Source: Nocardioides sambongensis (GTDB lineage Bacteria; Actinomycetota; Actinomycetes; Propionibacteriales; Nocardioidaceae). From it: a stretch of 64,000 nt of DNA. Below the pieces are notes generated by a model. The model did not search any database and was not told where the DNA came from. It was given only the letters and a program-made list of their open reading frames with translations. Shown here one piece after another: positions 8,032 to 19,509 of this stretch (position 1 is its first letter; each line of letters starts with the position of its first letter). The position numbers and the translations under genes were made by a program. Location of the stretch: assembly GCF_006494815.1 (NCBI RefSeq), contig NZ_CP041091.1, forward strand, positions 2,246,501 through 2,310,500, given 5' to 3'.

Positions 8032-9164
8032 CGCGCGGACCTCTCGGCGCCCTCGGACGGCTGGTCGGACGGGTAGTAGCGTCGCCGGGCCCAGAGGGCG
8101 ACGTAGACCAGGGCGACCAGCACCGGGACCTCGATCAGCGGCCCGACGACCCCGGCCAGGGCCTCTCCGGAGGTGACCCCGAAGACCCCGATCGCGACGG
8201 CGATGGCGAGCTCGAAGTTGTTGCCGGCCGCGGTGAACGCCAGGGCCGTGGTGCGCTCGTAGGTCATCCTCAGCCGGTAGCCGAGGAAGAACGACCCGGT
8301 CCACATCAGCGCGAAGTAGGCGAGGAGCGGCACGGCGATCCGGGCCACGTCGAGGGGCTGGCTGGTGATGGTCTCGCCCTGCAGCGCGAACAGGATGACG
8401 ATCGTGAAGAGCAGGCCGTAGAGGGCGGTGGGGCCGATCTTCGGCAGGAACCTCTGCTCGTACCACACCCGGCCCTTGGCCCGCTCCCCCAGCGTGCGGG
8501 TCAGGAACCCGGCGAGGAGGGGGATGCCGAGGAAGATCAGCACGGACTTCGCGATGTCCCAGACCGAGACGTCGAGTCCTGTCTGGTCGAGACCGAGCCA
8601 GCCCGGCAGCAGCTCGAGGTAGAAGTAGCCCAGGCCGGCGAACGCGACGATCTGGAAGACCGCGTTGAGGGCGACGAGGATCGCCGCGGCCTCGCCGTCT
8701 CCGCAGGCGAGGTCGTTCCAGATCAGCACCATCGCGATGCAGCGGGCGAGCCCGACGATGATCAACCCGGTGCGGTACTCGGGGAGATCGGGCAGCAGCA
8801 GCCACGCGAGGGTGAACATCAGCGCGGGGCCGACGACCCAGTTCAGGAAGATCGAGGAGACCAGCAGCCTGCGATCGCCGGTGACGTGGCCGAGCTCGTC
8901 GTACCGGACCTTGGCCAGGACCGGATACATCATCACCAGCAGGCCGATCGCGATCGGCAGCGACACCGAGCCGACCTCGACCTGCGCGAGAGCGTCGTCC
9001 AGGCCGTCGAAGGACCGGCCGAGGACGAGGCCGACGATCATCGCCGCGATGATCCAGACCGGTAGATACCGGTCGAGCAGCGAGAGGCGCTGGATGACCG
9101 CGGCGTCCTCCGGCGCGGCACCGCCGCGCGGGGTGCTGCCCGCGTCCTGCGAAACGTCGCTCAT
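8028..9164 (-). CDS. acr3: ACR3-family arsenite efflux transporter
   Basis: A 378-aa protein with ten predicted membrane helices (PVWIIAAMIVGLVLGRSF, LLVMMYPVLAKV and others). The fourth helix has GLARCIAMVLIWNDLACGD, carrying the invariant Cys and the WNDLACG signature of Acr3/BASS arsenite carriers. It expels arsenite made by ArsC. ATG 9164 overlaps the TGA of arsR (ATGA), so arsR, acr3 and arsC are translationally coupled. No frameshift is seen in this gene. Confidence 0.95.
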   Translation of the reverse strand: MSDVSQDAGSTPRGGAAPEDAAVIQRLSLLDRYLPVWIIAAMIVGLVLGRSFDGLDDALAQVEVGSVSLPIAIGLLVMMYPVLAKVRYDELGHVTGDRRLLVSSIFLNWVVGPALMFTLAWLLLPDLPEYRTGLIIVGLARCIAMVLIWNDLACGDGEAAAILVALNAVFQIVAFAGLGYFYLELLPGWLGLDQTGLDVSVWDIAKSVLIFLGIPLLAGFLTRTLGERAKGRVWYEQRFLPKIGPTALYGLLFTIVILFALQGETITSQPLDVARIAVPLLAYFALMWTGSFFLGYRLRMTYERTTALAFTAAGNNFELAIAVAIGVFGVTSGEALAGVVGPLIEVPVLVALVYVALWARRRYYPSDQPSEGAERSAR

Positions 9165-9562
9165 GCCGGCGCTCCGATCCCCACCGCGACCTCGGCCGGC
9201 GCCAGCCCGGCGGTGGTGAAGAGGGTGACCATCGCCTCCATCGCAGCGGGCCGGACCTGGTAGTAGACCCAGACGCCTCGCTTCTCGCGGTTCAGCAGGC
9301 CCGACTCGTGCAGCACCTTGAGGTGATGGCTGATCGTGGGTTGGGACAGGTCGAAGGCCGGCAGCAGATCGCACGCGCAGGCCTCGCCGTTCTCGCGCGA
9401 GAGCACCATGGACATCAGCCGCAGACGCACCGGGTCGGCGAGCGCCTTCAGCAACGGCGCCACGTGGGCCGCCTGGTCGGCCGTCATCGGCTCACGCGCC
9501 AGCGGCGTACAGCACGCCAGTGCGTCCTCGGGGGCAGCCTCACGGGCTCCAGACATCGACAT
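9161..9562 (-). CDS. arsR: ArsR-family metalloregulator
   Basis: A 133-aa winged-helix repressor. LKALADPVRLRLMSMVLSRE opens the DNA-binding domain, NGEACACDLLPAFDLSQPT holds the Cys-x-Cys of a typical arsenite site at the start of the alpha3 helix, and ISHHLKVLHESGLLNREKRG is the recognition helix. A further Cys pair (ALACCTPL) sits near the N-terminus and could supply a third ligand. As(III) binding should release the operator. Two in-frame ATGs exist (9562, 9556); a TATTGA -10 box at 9566-9571 would favour 9556. Confidence 0.92.
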   Translation of the reverse strand: MSMSGAREAAPEDALACCTPLAREPMTADQAAHVAPLLKALADPVRLRLMSMVLSRENGEACACDLLPAFDLSQPTISHHLKVLHESGLLNREKRGVWVYYQVRPAAMEAMVTLFTTAGLAPAEVAVGIGAPA

Positions 9563-9590
9563 GCGTCAATACTCACGCACATCTATGCGT
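9562..9590 (-). promoter_or_regulatory. Candidate arsR operator/promoter
   Basis: Three pentamers alternate in orientation: TGCGT (9562-9566), ACGCA (9575-9579) and TGCGT (9586-9590), separated by 8 and 6 nt. They make two overlapping inverted repeats around a minus-strand -10 hexamer TATTGA (9566-9571). The sequence differs from the ATCGA operators at 10506-10575, suggesting the two ArsR proteins read different sites. Confidence 0.45.
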
Positions 9591-9650
9591 TGGGTCCAGC
9601 CCGCGAGGCGAACACGCGGTGAACAGTTCCACCGCGACTCCGGACGTCGC

Positions 9651-10493
9651 TCAGTCGGCGTCGCGCCGACGCTCGAGCAGCACGGTGTCGCGCCAGACCC
9701 CGTCGAGCCGGGCGATCCGGGACCGGACCGCCAAGGTCCGGTAGCCGGCCGCGTGGTGCAGCGCCAGGGAGGCGCGGTTCTCGGGGAAGATCGAGGTCTG
9801 CAGCGTCCACAGGCCACCCGCGTCGGCTTCGGTGACCTGGCGGTGGAGCAGCGCCTTCCCGACACCGCGGCCGCGGGCACCCTCGGTGACGTAGACGCTG
9901 GTCTCCCCCACCCCTGCGTAGCAGTCACGGGTGGAGACCGGCGATGTGCCGGTCCAGCCGACCACCTGACACCGGCCGTCGACGTCGAGCTCGGCGACCC
10001 AGGCGTGCCCGGGCAGCCACTTCCTCGCCAGGTCGGCGATCGGCGGCACCCGGGTCTCGAAGGTCGCGTTGCGGGTCGCGATGCCCTCGGCGTAGATGTC
10101 GCGCACCACCGGCAGGTCGTCCTCGGTCAGGGCGCGGGTGGCCACGTCCGCCGGCAGGTCCTCGGGGCAGCAGGGAACCGAGGCGAGCGTGCCCATCACG
10201 ACATCCGCGGCGTGCGGCAGACCGGTGCAGCACGCCGGATTCACGGTGACCACCGACGAGGTGCCGACCTTGTCGATCCTGACGAAACCGACCTCGGCCA
10301 GCTTGCGGACGTGGTGGGAACAGGTGGACTGGCTGATCCCCAGCGCCGCGGCCAGGTCGCCGACCCGGATCCGCCCGCCGGACGCGGTCGAGACCGCGTG
10401 CAGCAACCGCACCCGGGTCGGGTCGGAGAGGCTGGCGAACCACTCGGCGTACGTCGCCGCTGCGTCCTGCGTCAGCGTCGGGTGCGGATGCAT
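9651..10493 (-). CDS. ArsR-GNAT fusion (ArsN-like acetyltransferase)
   Basis: A 280-aa protein. Residues 1-100 are an ArsR winged helix (WFASLSDPTRVRLLHAVSTA, then SQSTCSHHVRKLAEVGFVRI) followed by a Cys-rich link with ACC and PCC. Residues about 120-275 are a GNAT acetyltransferase close to the phosphinothricin acetyltransferase family: DIYAEGIATRNATFETRVPP is its typical opening, and TEGARGRGVGKALL is the acetyl-CoA loop. Relatives in ars operons (ArsN1) acetylate arsinothricin. The fusion would sense an arsenical and detoxify it. ATG 10493 lies 1 nt after the predicted transcription start. It is the first gene of the leftward arm; arsR follows 88 bp downstream. Confidence 0.87.
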   Translation of the reverse strand: MHPHPTLTQDAAATYAEWFASLSDPTRVRLLHAVSTASGGRIRVGDLAAALGISQSTCSHHVRKLAEVGFVRIDKVGTSSVVTVNPACCTGLPHAADVVMGTLASVPCCPEDLPADVATRALTEDDLPVVRDIYAEGIATRNATFETRVPPIADLARKWLPGHAWVAELDVDGRCQVVGWTGTSPVSTRDCYAGVGETSVYVTEGARGRGVGKALLHRQVTEADAGGLWTLQTSIFPENRASLALHHAAGYRTLAVRSRIARLDGVWRDTVLLERRRDAD

Positions 10494-10500
10494 GCCGCTG

Positions 10501-10575
10501 ACAATATCGACGCTGATCGATGGTTGCAATAATCGAAGCGGATCGATACAGTCGCATTCATCGACTCTCGTCGAT
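10501..10575. promoter_or_regulatory. Divergent ars promoter with shared -35 box and three operators
   Basis: TTGCAA (10524-10529) is self-complementary and serves as -35 box both ways. Leftward: 17 bp, then -10 TATTGT (10506-10501 on the minus strand), start at about 10494. Rightward: 17 bp, then -10 TACAGT (10547-10552), start at about 10559. Three inverted repeats of identical form ATCGA-N6-TCGAT lie at 10506-10521, 10532-10547 and 10560-10575. The first two fill the two spacers; the third covers +2 to +17 of the rightward transcript. ArsR-type repression is inferred. Confidence 0.75.
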
Positions 10576-10604
10576 ATAGGCCGTCGACACCCCAGGAGCA
10601 GAAG

Positions 10605-12028
10605 ATGACCACCACGCCGGCACCGACCGCCACCGCGTCGCCCCTGAGCCCCGGCCCGACCCGCCCACTGGTGATCGTCGGCGCCGGACCGATCGGTCTC
10701 GCTGCCGCCGCCCACGCCTGGTCCCGCGGGCTGCCCACCGTCGTCCTCGAGGCCGGCGAGAGGGCCGGGGCGGCCGTGCAGGCGTGGGGCCACGTGCGGC
10801 TGTTCTCGTCCTGGGGCGAGCTCGTCGACCCCGCGGCCGAGGATCTGCTCGCTGGAACCGGCTGGACAGCGCCGGACCCGCAGACCTACCCGACCGGCGC
10901 ACAGTGGGCCGAGCTGTACCTCGCACCGCTCGCCGCGGCGCTGGACGCGACGGCGGAGGTCGACGTCCGGCTCGGGCAGCGCGTCGTCGGCCTCGCCAAG
11001 CACGGCCGCGACCGGATGGTCGACTCCGGCCGGGACGAGGCGCCGTTCACCGTCCACCTCCAGGGTCCGGACGGACGGACGCGACTCGAGGCCGCCGCCG
11101 TCATCGACGCCTCCGGCACCTGGGGCGTCCCCAGCCCCCTGGGCGGCGACGGCCTGCCCGCCATCGGCGAGGATGCTCACGCCGACCGGATCCGCTACGG
11201 CATCCCCGACCTGGCCGACCCGGAGACCGCGGCCCGCTACGCCGGGAAGCACGTCGCCGTCGCCGGCACCGGCGCCTCGGCACAGAACACCCTGGTCGGT
11301 CTCACCGCGCTGGCGCGCGAGCACGCCGGCACCCGGGTCTCCTGGCTGGTCCGCCGCACCGCCACCGACGACGCGTTCGGGGCGGCGACAACGACCAGCT
11401 CGAGGCCCGTGGCGCCCTGGGTCGGCGTGCGCAGGCAGCCGTCGAGTCCGACGCGGTCTCCGTGGTGACCGCGTTCCGCACCGGCGAGGTCGCCGCCGGC
11501 GGGGCCGGCACGCTGACCCTCACCAGCCTCGACGGCGCCACGCTCGGCGACGTCGACGAGATCATCGTGGTGACCGGGTTCCGTCCCGACCTGAGCTGGC
11601 TCGCCGAGGTCCGTCTCGACCTCGACCCGGTGCTCTCCGCCCCGAGCCGGCTGGCTCCCCTGATCGACCCCAACGTCCACTCCTGCGGCACCGTCTACCC
11701 GCACGGCGCCGCCGAGCTCGCCCAGCCCGAGACCGGCCTGTACCTGGCCGGCATGAAGTCCTACGGCCGGGCGCCCTCGTTCCTGGCGCTCACCGGCTAC
11801 GAGCAGACCCGCAGCGTCGTGGCCGCCATCGCCGGCGACCACGAGGCGGCGGCCCGTGTCGACCTGGTGCTCCCCGAGTCCGGCGTCTGCGGCGGCTCCG
11901 GGGTGTTCGACGGCGAGCCCACCGAGGAGAGCGGTGGCGCCTGCTGCGCGCCCGCCCCGGAGCTGATCACCCTCGCCGCGGCCCCCACCGCACGCGACGC
12001 CGGCGGCCGCGGCACCTCCTGCGGATGA
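10605..12028 (+). CDS. FAD/NAD(P)-binding oxidoreductase, ars-linked (apparent frameshift)
   Basis: About 475 aa after correction. LVIVGAGPIGLAAAAHAWSR is the FAD Rossmann motif at about residue 22, and HVAVAGTGASAQNTLVGLTA (about 213) is the NAD(P) site. The layout matches flavin-dependent monooxygenases found in ars operons (ArsO-like); the substrate is unproven. The C-terminus carries SGVCGGSGVF and then GGACCAPAPE, a Cys cluster that could bind As(III). The frame breaks in the run GGGG at 11379-11382: five G would give AFGGGDNDQLEARGALG and a continuous protein. An AGGAG ribosome site precedes the ATG, with a leader of about 46 nt. Confidence 0.85.
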
Positions 12029-12059
12029 GCGCCCGCGCCGCCACCACGCTGCCGCGCGG

Positions 12060-13357
12060 ATGCCCTCGCTGAGCGTCGAGCCGCTCGGCGCACGGCCGCT
12101 GCGCCGCGTGGTGGCGGCGCTCTGCGTCACCCAGATCGTCTCCTGGGGCGTGCTGTTCTACGCGTTCCCGGTGATGGCGACGTCCATCAGCGAAAGCCAG
12201 GACTGGCCGCTGACCACCGTGGTCGCCGTCTTCACCGTGTCCCAGCTCGTCGCCGCTGTGGCCGGGATCGCCGTCGGCCACCTCCTCGACCGGAACGGGC
12301 CCCGGCGGCTGATGACCGTCGGCTCCGCCGTCGCCGTCGTCGCCCTCGTGGTCATCGCGACCGCTCCCTCGCTGCCGATCTTCCTGCTCGGCTGGGTGTG
12401 CGCCGGGGTCGCCATGTCCGCGACCCTCTACCCACCCGCGTTCGCCACGATCACCCACTGGGCACCCGCCGAGCACCGGGTCCGCGCCCTCACCGCGCTC
12501 ACCCTCGTCGCCGGATTCGCCTCCACCGTCTTCGCCCCGCTCGCCGCCGTCCTCGACGGCCACACCGACTGGCGTACGACGTACCTGGTCCTCGCCGGTG
12601 TGCTCGCCGGCACCGTCCCGCTGCACTGGCGCGCCCTCGACGCTCCGTGGCGCACCCGCCGCGACGACCCTCGGGCCGCCACCTCCCCGGCCGGTCGCGC
12701 ACCGGCCCGCGCCGGCGGCACCTGGGAGGTGGTACGACAGCCGCGGTACGTCGGACTCGTCGCGGCGTTCACGCTCGGCGGGTTCTGCGTCTACGCGGTC
12801 GTCATCAACCTCGTCCCGCTGCTGACCGAGCACGGGCTCACAACGACCGAGGCCGCTGTCGCCCTCGGCATCGGAGGAGTCGGGCAGGTCGGCGGGCGAC
12901 TGCTGTATGCACCCGTCATCGCCAAGATGCCCGTCGAGCCCCGCACCGTCGTGGTCCTCCTGGCCGCGGGCGCGACCACGGCGGCGATCGCCCTCAGCGC
13001 CGACTGGCTCGTCGTGGTCGGCGTCGCCTCGTTCGCCGCCGGCATCGCACGTGGCATCTTCACCCTGATCCAGGCCACCGCCGTCACCGACCGCTGGGGA
13101 CGGTCGCCTACGGGGCCCGCAACTCGTTGCTCTCCGGCGGCGTGATGACCGCCTCGGCCCTCGCCCCGTGGGCAGGGGCGGTGCTCGCCGATGCCAGCGG
13201 GGGCTACCGCAGCGCGTTCCTCGTCCTGGCGATCGGCGCCGCCGTCGCCGCCGGCCTGGTCGTCGTCACCCGCGGTGCGTCACGGCCGGCGGCCGTCGCG
13301 CCAGCCCACCTCTCCACCGACCCGAACTGTGGAGAAACGATTGACAACTTCTTTTAA
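12060..13357 (+). CDS. MFS exporter, ars-linked (apparent frameshift)
   Basis: About 430 aa with twelve predicted membrane helices. VGHLLDRNGPRRLMT (about residue 80) is the MFS loop 2-3 motif. The protein is likely a drug:H+ antiporter-type exporter, and its place behind the flavoprotein suggests it exports an arsenical or the flavoprotein's product. The frame breaks at GGGG 13096-13099: one more G joins AVTDRWG to TVAYGARNSLLSGGVMTASA. A second slip may lie near 12055, since an ATG overlapping the flavoprotein stop (12025, MSARAATTLPRG) is one base out of frame with ATG 12060. Confidence 0.85.
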
Positions 13358-13369
13358 CGGAAGCAGGCT
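13341..13369 (+). promoter_or_regulatory. Candidate promoter for the LysM gene
   Basis: TTGACA (13341-13346), a 17-bp spacer and CAGGCT (13364-13369) place a start near 13376 and a 27-nt leader. The leader contains GAAGG 8 nt before the ATG. The -35 box lies inside the 3' end of the MFS gene, an AT-richer patch. Confidence 0.4.
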
Positions 13370-13402
13370 GACGCAAACACACGCAAACGAAGGTATTGAG
13401 CG

Positions 13403-14035
13403 ATGGACATCACCTCCCGTGGCCGAGCGGCCATCGTCTGGGTGGTGGTGAGCATCGCCACCTGCGGAACGCTGACGCTCGCGGTCGACGCCCTCGAGGC
13501 GCCGGCGGTCGACGGCGCCGATGCCACGGCGGACCTGATCGTCCTGGCCTGCACACTCGGCGCGATCGGCGCAGCGCTGCGCCTGTGGTGGGTGACGACC
13601 GGCGTGGTAGCCGGTCTGCTCCGCGGCCGTGCTCCCCGGCCGGACGGGTGGCTGCGACGCACGCTGCTCACCGTGTGCGGGGTGGCGGTCCTCTCCGGGA
13701 CCGCCACCGCCCACGCCGCCCCGGACCTCGACGGTCTCCCACTGCCGGACCGCAGCACCTCCTCCGGCGTCGCCGCCCCCGGCGCCGGCACCAGCACCGA
13801 CCCCGCTGCCAGGGACGGGCGCGAGGACCACCGACCCGACGCACCGGACCGGGTCACCGTGCGCCCCGGGGACTCGCTGTGGGCGCTGGCTCGGGCGCTG
13901 CTCGGAGCGTCCGCCGACGACACCGAGGTGGCGTCGTACGTCGTCGAGCTCCATGCCGCCAACCACGACGTGATCGGGTCCGACCCCGATCTGATCCGCC
14001 CCGGCCAGGTGCTCGACCTGCCCCACCGGCCCTGA
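13403..14035 (+). CDS. LysM-domain membrane protein
   Basis: A 210-aa protein with three hydrophobic segments (about residues 10-28, AIVWVVVSIATCGTLTL; 45-60; 88-105, LLTVCGVAVLSGTATA), a Pro/Asp/Thr-rich linker, and a C-terminal LysM motif starting VTVRPGDSLWALARALLG (about residue 152) and ending IRPGQVLDLP. LysM binds the GlcNAc backbone of peptidoglycan, so the C-terminus should be outside. The LysM, Rv3235 and secA order is common in actinobacteria. No catalytic domain is present. Confidence 0.87.
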   Translation: MDITSRGRAAIVWVVVSIATCGTLTLAVDALEAPAVDGADATADLIVLACTLGAIGAALRLWWVTTGVVAGLLRGRAPRPDGWLRRTLLTVCGVAVLSGTATAHAAPDLDGLPLPDRSTSSGVAAPGAGTSTDPAARDGREDHRPDAPDRVTVRPGDSLWALARALLGASADDTEVASYVVELHAANHDVIGSDPDLIRPGQVLDLPHRP

Positions 14036-14053
14036 TCCACCGACCCAGACGAC

Positions 14054-14086
14054 CAGCACCGACCCAGCACCGACCCAGCACCGACA
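14054..14086. repeat. Three tandem 11-bp repeats
   Basis: The unit CAGCACCGACC is repeated three times head to tail (last copy with one change) in the 74-bp gap between the LysM and Rv3235 genes. No function is evident. Confidence 0.6.
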
Positions 14087-14109
14087 CGACGGACCCTCGG
14101 GAGGCCCAG

Positions 14110-14658
14110 ATGTCAGACCACCACCCCACCCCGCCGACACCGATCCGGCGTGGCGCAGCGAGCACCACCGGCCTGCGGGCCGAGGTGCCGGTGACCGAGA
14201 CCCAGGGCGCCCTGGCGCTCTCCCTGCTCCCCCGGCAGGCGCCACCCACCGTCGACCGCGACGCCGACCGCGCCCGCCCCGGCGCCACCGTGGTCCCGAT
14301 CGACGTGCGGCTGCGCCGCACCATCGAGGACTGGACCCGCCGCTACGTGCAGGCCGCGGTCGAGATCGTCGCCGGCGACCGACCGGCGACCCAGCTGGTC
14401 CGCTGGACCGAGCCGGAGGTCTACGCCGACCTCCAGCGCCGGGCCCACCTGGTGGCCCGCGCCGGCGGCCACCAGCCCGGGGTGCGGCGGGTCCAGCAGG
14501 TCCGGCCGCGGATCCGCAGCGTGCACACCTGCTTCGTCACCCCCGTGATCGCCGAGTGCAGCGTCCACCTCCGGTACGGCGACCGCGGCCGTGCCGTCGC
14601 CGCGCGCTTCGAACGGCTCGGTGAGCGCTGGATCTGCACCGCGCTCGACTTCGCCTGA
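14110..14658 (+). CDS. Rv3235-family protein
   Basis: A 182-aa cytoplasmic protein. The N-terminal 80 residues are variable and Pro/Ala-rich. The conserved C-terminal half starts WTRRYVQAAVEIVAGDRPAT, continues QLVRWTEPEVYADLQRRA, and ends in beta strands (SVHTCFVTPVIAECSVHL, GERWICTALDFA). This is the pattern of the Rv3235 family, whose function is unknown and whose gene usually sits beside secA. The GGGAGG ribosome site is 7 nt before the ATG. It ends 79 bp from the convergent secA stop, across a strong terminator. Confidence 0.8.
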   Translation: MSDHHPTPPTPIRRGAASTTGLRAEVPVTETQGALALSLLPRQAPPTVDRDADRARPGATVVPIDVRLRRTIEDWTRRYVQAAVEIVAGDRPATQLVRWTEPEVYADLQRRAHLVARAGGHQPGVRRVQQVRPRIRSVHTCFVTPVIAECSVHLRYGDRGRAVAARFERLGERWICTALDFA

Positions 14659-14687
14659 CACCGAGGGCGCCCGTCCGCACCGACGAC

Positions 14688-14719
14688 GGCGCCCGGACGG
14701 GAACTCCCGTCCGGGCGCC
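14688..14719. terminator. Bidirectional hairpin terminator
   Basis: GGCGCCCGGACGGG (14688-14701) pairs perfectly with CCCGTCCGGGCGCC (14706-14719) around the loop AACT. The 14-bp stem lies between the convergent Rv3235 and secA genes. There is no long T tract, as is usual in high-GC actinobacteria. Confidence 0.8.
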
Positions 14720-14737
14720 GTTGCGTCGGTCTGTCGC

Positions 14738-17616
<2,879 letters not shown>

Positions 17617-17699
17617 GGGGTGGAACTCCTGGCCTTGGAGGTTTGCGGGACGTGGAGATGCGTCCGGTGGGCTTGCCGGCGCGCAGAGCGCGCGCAGCC

Positions 17700-17705
17700 A
17701 CTCTA
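17700..17705 (-). promoter_or_regulatory. Candidate -10 box of secA
   Basis: TAGAGT on the minus strand would start transcription at about 17693 and leave a 76-nt leader. The leader contains the GC-rich inverted repeat GCGCGC-AGA-GCGCGC. The box overlaps the 3' end of the DUF4233 gene. Confidence 0.4.
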
Positions 17706-18107
17706 CCCAGCCGGTTGTGACGGGTCCGGCGCTTGGCCACCCTCACGGCGGTCGTAGGCGGCGAAGGCGGCGGCGCGCTCCCGCTCGATCTTGCGCCCGA
17801 GCAGGTCGGCGCAGCCCCAGAGCAGCGCGAAGACCGGGCCGAGCACCCACATCACCGGGGTGAAGAAGCCGAGCCCGATCGCCGCGACCTGGATCGCCCA
17901 CCCGGCGTGGTAGGCCCAGGGGGCGCGGAGCAGGCCGGCCACCAGGATGCAGGCGACGGCCAACCCGAGACCGATGGCCAGCGCCGCGCCGGTGGCCAGG
18001 CCGCCGAGCGTGATCAGGACCGGTGTGGTCAGCCCCAGGGCGATCGCCTCCAGGGTGAGCACGGCGGCACACATGCCGCGTCGCGGCGACTTGTCGCGCT
18101 CGCTCAC
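17703..18107 (-). CDS. DUF4233 membrane protein
   Basis: A 134-aa protein with four hydrophobic helices (about residues 13-35, 38-60, 67-85, 85-100), including [17 protein letters not shown] and a charged tail [21 protein letters not shown]4233 proteins nearly always follow folC in actinobacteria; their function is unknown. The ATG overlaps the folC TGA (ATGA), so expression is coupled. Confidence 0.88.
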   Translation of the reverse strand: MSERDKSPRRGMCAAVLTLEAIALGLTTPVLITLGGLATGAALAIGLGLAVACILVAGLLRAPWAYHAGWAIQVAAIGLGFFTPVMWVLGPVFALLWGCADLLGRKIERERAAAFAAYDRREGGQAPDPSQPAG

Positions 18108-19456
18108 TTCACGCCTCCCAGCAGCACCCGCGCCTCGCCGACGGTGACCACCGAGCCGGTCACCAGCACCGCGCCGGAGCTCAACGAGTCGTTGCCCGGC
18201 TCCTCGGCCAGTCCGGCGGCGACGTCGATCGCGTCGGCCAGGCGCGGCACCACGGTCACCCGGTCCTCGCCGAAGATCTCCTCCGCCGCGGCGGCGAGCC
18301 GGTCCACCGGCATCGCCCGGGCGGTGGAGTTCTGGGTGACCACGACGTGGCTCAGGTGCGGCTCGAAGACGGCCAGCAGACCGTCGGCGTCCTTGTCGCC
18401 CATCACGCCGATCACCCCCACCAGCGGGTCGAACCGGAAGGAGTCCTCCAGCGCCGCGGCCGTCGCCTCGGCGCCGGCCGGGTTGTGCGCGGCGTCCAGC
18501 ACGATCGTCGGGCTCCGGCGCACCACCTCCAGCCGCCCGGGCGAGGTGAACTCGGCGAAGGCGCCGCGGACCACGTCGTCGCCGAGCGGCTCGGTGCCAC
18601 CGACGAACGCCTCGACGGCGGCGAGGGCGAGGACGGCGTTCTGGGCCTGGTGGGCGCCGTAGAGCGGCAGGAACAGCTCGTCGTAGCGACCGCGCAGGCC
18701 CTGCAGGGTGACCGCCTGGCCACCGACCGCGGGGACGCGGTCGACGACGCCGAACTCCAGGCCCTCCCGCGCCACCGTCGCCCCCACCTCCGCGGCGCGC
18801 TCCAGGAGCACGGCGGTGACCTCGGGGCTCTGCTGGGCGATCACCGCGGTGGCGCCGGCCTTGATGATCCCTGCCTTCTCCCGGGCGATCGCCTCGGGCG
18901 TCGGCCCCAGGTACTGCACGTGGTCGACGGCGATCGGGGTGATCACCGCGACGCCGGCGTCGATCACGTTCGTGGCGTCCCAGGAGCCGCCCATCCCGAC
19001 CTCGACCACCGCCACCTCGACCGGTGCGTCGGCGAACGCCGCGTAGGCCATCCCGACCACGGTCTCGAAGAAGGAGAGCGGGTGCGGCTGGTCAGCGTCG
19101 ACCAGGTGCGTGTACGGCGCCACGTCGTTGAACGCCTGCACGAACGCCTCGTCGCTCAGTTGCTCGCCGTCGATGCTGATCCGCTCGCTCATCCGCTGCA
19201 CGTGCGGGCTGGTGAACCGCCCCGTGCGCAGGTCCAGCGAGCGCAGCAGGCCGTCGATCATCCGGGACGTGGAGGTCTTGCCGTTGGTGCCGGTCAGGTG
19301 GATCGAGCCGAACGCGCGGTGCGGGTCGCCGAGCAGCTCGACGAACGCCTCGATCCTGTCCAGCGACGGCTCGAGGCGGGTCTCGGGCCAGCGGGACAGC
19401 AACGCGTCCTCGGCCTCGGCGAAGGTCTCGGCGGGACGTGCAGCAGCATCGTTCAT
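18104..19456 (-). CDS. folC: Folylpolyglutamate/dihydrofolate synthase
   Basis: A 450-aa Mur-ligase-fold enzyme. HLTGTNGKTSTSRMIDGLL (about residue 52) is the ATP-binding loop. TSPHVQRMSERISIDGEQLS and EVGMGGSWDATN form the central domain, and VLDAAHNPAGAEATAAAL marks the C-terminal ligase domain. It adds L-glutamate to dihydropteroate or folates. A TAGACT box at 19467-19472 on the minus strand gives a 4-nt leader, so folC probably has its own promoter although the metal-uptake operon lies 54 bp upstream on the same strand. Confidence 0.95.
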   Translation of the reverse strand: MNDAAARPAETFAEAEDALLSRWPETRLEPSLDRIEAFVELLGDPHRAFGSIHLTGTNGKTSTSRMIDGLLRSLDLRTGRFTSPHVQRMSERISIDGEQLSDEAFVQAFNDVAPYTHLVDADQPHPLSFFETVVGMAYAAFADAPVEVAVVEVGMGGSWDATNVIDAGVAVITPIAVDHVQYLGPTPEAIAREKAGIIKAGATAVIAQQSPEVTAVLLERAAEVGATVAREGLEFGVVDRVPAVGGQAVTLQGLRGRYDELFLPLYGAHQAQNAVLALAAVEAFVGGTEPLGDDVVRGAFAEFTSPGRLEVVRRSPTIVLDAAHNPAGAEATAAALEDSFRFDPLVGVIGVMGDKDADGLLAVFEPHLSHVVVTQNSTARAMPVDRLAAAAEEIFGEDRVTVVPRLADAIDVAAGLAEEPGNDSLSSGAVLVTGSVVTVGEARVLLGGVK

Positions 19457-19509
19457 GGCGCTGGTGAGTCTACGGAGTGCCGGGCCTGCGCCCGAATCAA
19501 CCGGCGACC

